From Candidatus Saccharibacteria bacterium UBA2866 (GTDB lineage Bacteria > Patescibacteriota > Saccharimonadia > Saccharimonadales > Saccharimonadaceae): a stretch of 7,638 nucleotides of DNA. A program made the translations under genes and the position numbers. The DNA lies in contig DEEY01000024.1 of NCBI GenBank assembly GCA_002350545.1, positions 41,747 through 49,384 on the forward strand, written 5' to 3'. A model generated the notes under the pieces. The model did not search any database. It had not been told where the DNA came from and was given only the letters and a program-made list of their open reading frames with translations. This document shows, in pieces, positions 6,121 through 7,638 of the stretch. Every line of letters starts with the position of its first letter. Position 1 is the stretch's first letter.

Positions 6121-6149
6121 ATTATACCATATTAATAATTATTTGTTAA
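6121..6149 (-). promoter_or_regulatory. Strong promoter of the fourth pilin gene, predicted to give a leaderless mRNA
   Basis: On the minus strand, TTAACA (6144-6149), a 17-base spacer and TGG-extended TATAAT (6121-6126) are followed by exactly six bases and the ATG at 6114. The A of ATG is therefore at the expected +1. No ribosome site can be fitted in. Confidence 0.75.
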
Positions 6150-6156
6150 ATTGTAA

Positions 6157-6249
6157 TGGCGGAGGGTGGGAGATTCGAACTCCCGCTCCAGATTGCTCCG
6201 GACTAACTCGTTAGCAATGAGTCCCCTTCAACCACTTGGGTAACCCTCC
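6157..6249 (-). tRNA. tRNA-Ser(GCU), CCA encoded
   Basis: Read on the minus strand, the acceptor GGAGGGT pairs with ACCCTCC, followed by discriminator G and a genomically encoded CCA (6157-6159). The anticodon loop TTGCTAA gives GCU, reading AGC/AGU serine codons. The anticodon stem ACTCA/CGAGT has an A-C mismatch next to the loop. A long variable arm (TCCGG...CTGGA), typical of serine tRNAs, and a T arm GGGAG-TTCGAAT-CTCCC complete the cloverleaf. Total length is 93 bases including CCA. No terminator is visible before the pilin gene downstream. Confidence 0.95.
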
Positions 6250-6263
6250 ATTAACACCATTCT

Positions 6264-6269
6264 ATCATA
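6264..6269 (-). promoter_or_regulatory. Possible -10 element for tRNA-Ser
   Basis: On the minus strand, TATGAT lies 14 bases upstream of the tRNA 5' end, suitable for a short 5' extension removed by RNase P. No convincing -35 is seen. Confidence 0.35.
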
Positions 6270-6291
6270 TTTTCTATTTTTTACCAAAATG

Positions 6292-6300
6292 TGCTATAAT
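6292..6300 (+). promoter_or_regulatory. Extended -10 promoter of the 6307 gene, predicted to give a leaderless mRNA
   Basis: TGC-TATAAT (hexamer 6295-6300) is followed by exactly six bases and ATG 6307. The -35 (TTCTAT, 6272-6277) is poor, which fits dependence on the extended -10. An earlier in-frame ATG at 6289 overlaps the -10 itself, so it cannot be in the mRNA made from this promoter. Confidence 0.7.
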
Positions 6301-6306
6301 CAAACC

Positions 6307-6771
6307 ATGACAAAAACACAACCAATTTCTTGGCAAGCCGAAGAATATATTACCCGCGACCATAATGCCGGTTGGTATATTGGTCTTTTTATTGTCGGAG
6401 CTGGTCTTATCGCTTTATCCATCTTCCTAAAATGGTGGACTTTTCTAGTTCTTGTTGCGCTCAGTATTGTCACTATTTTGATATCCAATCTTCGCCCTCC
6501 CCGTAAAATCCAATACACCTTAGACGATAAAGGCTTAAAAGAGGGTGATCGTCTTCATAAATACGAAGATTTCAAAGCATTCGGAATCCTAAAGGAAGGC
6601 AACCATTTTTCCGCAGTTCTTATCCCTAAAAAACGTTTTAGTCTTAGTATAAAAGTATACTTTCCTGGCGATTCCGGAGAGGTCATCGTCGACGCCCTAG
6701 GCGCTCGCCTCCCTATGGAACAAGTAAAACTAGACTTCCTCGATAAAATCGTAAACTTCTTGCGTATTTAA
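6307..6771 (+). CDS. Two-helix membrane protein of a CPR-type family with C-terminal PH-like region; function unknown
   Basis: A 154-residue protein. The N-terminus contains W9-Q-A-E-E-Y14 and a second aromatic pair W23-Y24, followed by two membrane helices (25-41 and 44-61). A basic stop P-P-R-K (64-67) leads into a cytoplasmic domain of about 85 residues predicted to be mostly beta strand with a final helix (138-153), a layout like bacterial PH domains. I recognise the W-x-A-x-E-Y plus two-helix plus PH-like arrangement as common in Patescibacteria near secretion or pilin genes, but no function is known to me. ATG 6307 is chosen because the promoter -10 lies over the alternative start at 6289. 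It is divergent from tRNA-Ser and followed by another uncharacterised gene. Fold assignment is inference. Confidence 0.75.
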   Translation: MTKTQPISWQAEEYITRDHNAGWYIGLFIVGAGLIALSIFLKWWTFLVLVALSIVTILISNLRPPRKIQYTLDDKGLKEGDRLHKYEDFKAFGILKEGNHFSAVLIPKKRFSLSIKVYFPGDSGEVIVDALGARLPMEQVKLDFLDKIVNFLRI

Positions 6772-6788
6772 AAACAATGTGCTAATAT
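6760..6788 (+). promoter_or_regulatory. Promoter of the 6821 gene
   Basis: TTGCGT (6760-6765, inside the upstream gene's end), a 17-base spacer and TGC-extended TAATAT (6783-6788) predict a start near 6795 and a leader of about 26 bases. A second possible -10, a perfect TATAAT at 6798-6803, lacks a -35. Either leaves AAGGTGG (6809-6815) as the ribosome site. Confidence 0.5.
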
Positions 6789-6820
6789 TAACATAAGTAT
6801 AATAAAAGAAGGTGGGTAAA

Positions 6821-7396
6821 ATGGACCAAAATCAAACTTTAGATAATCAACCAGCGAGCGTTGATAACGACTTACAAAAAGCAATCGATGACATTGCAAA
6901 CACTACTAACGTAGACCCGGTTTTTTCTGATCCGGTAGCTGCACCATCATCAGTACCAGAAGGCGATACCGGTGAGCTCGGCGAATCAGTTGGCCCGTTC
7001 CCTGAGCCAAAAGTCGAAATGCCAACTGCTGCTCCAGCTACAGAACCAATTGCCCCTCTTGAATCTATGAATATTCCTGAAATAAATAACTTCGATGCTA
7101 ATTCCGAATCCACCAAAGAAACGGCTCCTACTGTTGAACAACCTATGCCAGACACCGCACCCGAACCAGCTAGTACATCCGAAGTCAAAAAAGCCGCTCT
7201 TCGCGACCTTATCCCATTAATCGGTAAAATCAATATTAACAAAACTCAAAAATTCAATATCTATAAAGATATTTTCGAAGAATTAAAAGATTACTCTGTT
7301 CTAGAACCAGCTTACCAAGCCGCTCGCGAAATCGAAGATGAAACCGAACGTGCCGAAGCTCTCCTCTATCTTGTCGAAGCTATCGACAAAATGTAA
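6821..7396 (+). CDS. Disordered acidic/proline-rich protein with small helical C-terminal domain; function unknown
   Basis: A 191-residue protein without signal peptide or membrane helix. Residues 1-119 are low complexity, rich in P, A, E, D, S and T, and probably disordered. Residues 120-191 form a compact charged, helical region: V-K-K-A-A-L-R-D-L, then K-I-N-I-N-K-T-Q-K-F near 140, E-P-A-Y-Q-A-A-R-E-I, and E-T-E-R-A-E-A-L-L-Y-L-V-E-A-I-D near the end. I recall similar C-terminal domains in hypothetical proteins of Saccharibacteria but know no function. ATG 6821 is chosen over the in-frame GTG at 6812 because that GTG is part of the AAGGTGG ribosome site. It sits downstream of the two-helix membrane protein but has its own promoter and terminator. 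A cytoplasmic adaptor role is possible but speculative. Confidence 0.75.
   Translation: MDQNQTLDNQPASVDNDLQKAIDDIANTTNVDPVFSDPVAAPSSVPEGDTGELGESVGPFPEPKVEMPTAAPATEPIAPLESMNIPEINNFDANSESTKETAPTVEQPMPDTAPEPASTSEVKKAALRDLIPLIGKININKTQKFNIYKDIFEELKDYSVLEPAYQAAREIEDETERAEALLYLVEAIDKM
7176..7197 (+). repeat. 22-base exact direct repeat, copy 2 (in the 6821 gene)
   Basis: Identical to 3736-3757 and in the same reading frame (SEVKKAA). Here it sits at the junction between the disordered region and the helical C-terminal domain. Confidence 0.8.
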
Positions 7397-7415
7397 ACTT
7401 GTTCCCACCTCACAC

Positions 7416-7444
7416 AAAAAAAGAGCCCCGAAGGGCTCTTTTTT
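7416..7444. terminator. Bidirectional terminator between the 6821 gene and groEL
   Basis: GAGCCC (7423-7428) and GGGCTC (7433-7438) form a stem with a CGAA tetraloop, flanked by an A run on the left and a T run on the right, so the hairpin works on both strands. The T run overlaps the first two bases of the groEL stop codon. It serves two convergent genes. Confidence 0.92.
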
Positions 7445-7638
7445 AATATCCCATCCCACTCATATCAGGAGTAGCAGGCTTCTCTTCCGGTATTTCGCAA
7501 ATCAATGCCCCCATCGTAATTGCTGTAGCTGCAATCGAAGTAGCATTTTTTACCGCTTCTTTCGTCACTTTCGCCGGATCAATCACCCCATCCTTTTTCA
7601 AATCCACCAATCCTTTTTCTGGTTTCATCACATTCACG
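7443..7638 (-). CDS. groEL: Chaperonin GroEL, C-terminal end only (5' part outside window)
   Basis: The last 65 or so codons of a minus-strand gene ending in TAA at 7443-7445. The segment V-D-L-K-K-D-G-V-I-D-P-A-K-V-T matches the conserved GroEL 'G-I/V-I-D-P-x-K-V-T' region of the equatorial domain, followed by A-V-K-N-A-T-S-I-A-A and the strand before E-I-P-E-E-K. The tail is short (ATPDMSGMGY) and retains a reduced version of the Gly-Met-rich end seen in many GroELs. GroEL forms the cytoplasmic folding chamber with GroES. The GTG near the window edge is an internal valine, not a start. Regulation cannot be judged because the promoter is outside the window. Confidence 0.93.
   Translation of the reverse strand, partial: VNVMKPEKGLVDLKKDGVIDPAKVTKEAVKNATSIAATAITMGALICEIPEEKPATPDMSGMGY

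Noticed and set aside
6157..6249. tRNA-Ser as an integration site of a mobile element
   Set aside because: No integrase, no repeat of the tRNA 3' end elsewhere in the window, and no compositional break beside it.
6847..7242. 131-aa minus-strand frame opposite the 6821 gene
   Set aside because: It is the complement of a Pro/Ala/Glu-rich coding region, with no Shine-Dalgarno, and transcription toward it would start from inside a gene with its own clear promoter.
1..7638. Alternative genetic code with UGA as glycine (as in Gracilibacteria/SR1)
   Set aside because: None of the nine visible stops is TGA, but no in-frame TGA occurs in any gene either, and glycine positions use GGN throughout. Standard code suffices; absence of TGA stops fits AT-rich preference for TAA.
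1..7638. CRISPR array, insertion sequence or riboswitch
   Set aside because: No regularly spaced repeats, transposase motifs, terminal inverted repeats or conserved aptamer-like leaders were seen. The only long exact repeat found is the 22-base coding one.

Overview
The window looks like chromosomal DNA of a Patescibacteria/CPR bacterium, most likely Saccharibacteria (TM7). No taxonomic search was possible; this rests on gene content and the flavour of the proteins. The evidence is a VirB6/TrbL-like membrane protein carrying CPR-type motifs, several small pilin-like proteins built on a GG-x-x-Y...SGD...Y-x-x-IGL core, a two-helix membrane protein starting with a WQA-x-EY motif, compact intergenic spaces, and TAA/TAG stops with no sign of UGA recoding. 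Everything is densely coding and no gene-free stretch exceeds 300 bases.

Layout. Bases 1-2715 (minus) hold most of one very large VirB6/TrbL-like gene, 905 codons without a stop and still open at the left edge. It was easy to miss because it has no stop inside the window. A 184-base divergent intergenic region (2716-2899) carries back-to-back promoters. Three pilin-like genes follow on plus (2900-3646, 3627-4013, 4084-4380), ending at a strong terminator. Next is a minus-strand Hsp20 gene (4467-4973), divergent from a comF-type phosphoribosyltransferase gene (5038-5703). A fourth pilin-like gene on minus (5680-6114) overlaps comF tail to tail and sits just downstream of tRNA-Ser(GCU) (6157-6249, minus). 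Two plus-strand genes of unknown function follow: a two-helix membrane protein (6307-6771) and a disordered protein with a small helical C-terminal domain (6821-7396). A shared terminator separates these from the 3' end of groEL (7443-7638, minus).

The main theme is a type IV secretion-like apparatus: one VirB6-like channel protein with a long soluble tail, plus four VirB2/TrbC-like pilin genes carrying five pilin cores. The core has diversified by internal duplication (first gene), near-duplicate tandem copies (second and third), loss of the signal peptide (third) and an acidic C-terminal tail (fourth). The DNA-uptake gene comF lies between pilin genes, so a link to DNA transfer or uptake is possible but unproven. 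Hsp20, GroEL and the tRNA look like ordinary housekeeping neighbours.

Regulation. Several promoters share an extended -10 (TGn-TATAAT-like). In three genes the ATG lies exactly where transcription should begin (-10, six bases, ATG) with no Shine-Dalgarno, so leaderless translation is predicted for them. The other genes have clear Shine-Dalgarno sites.
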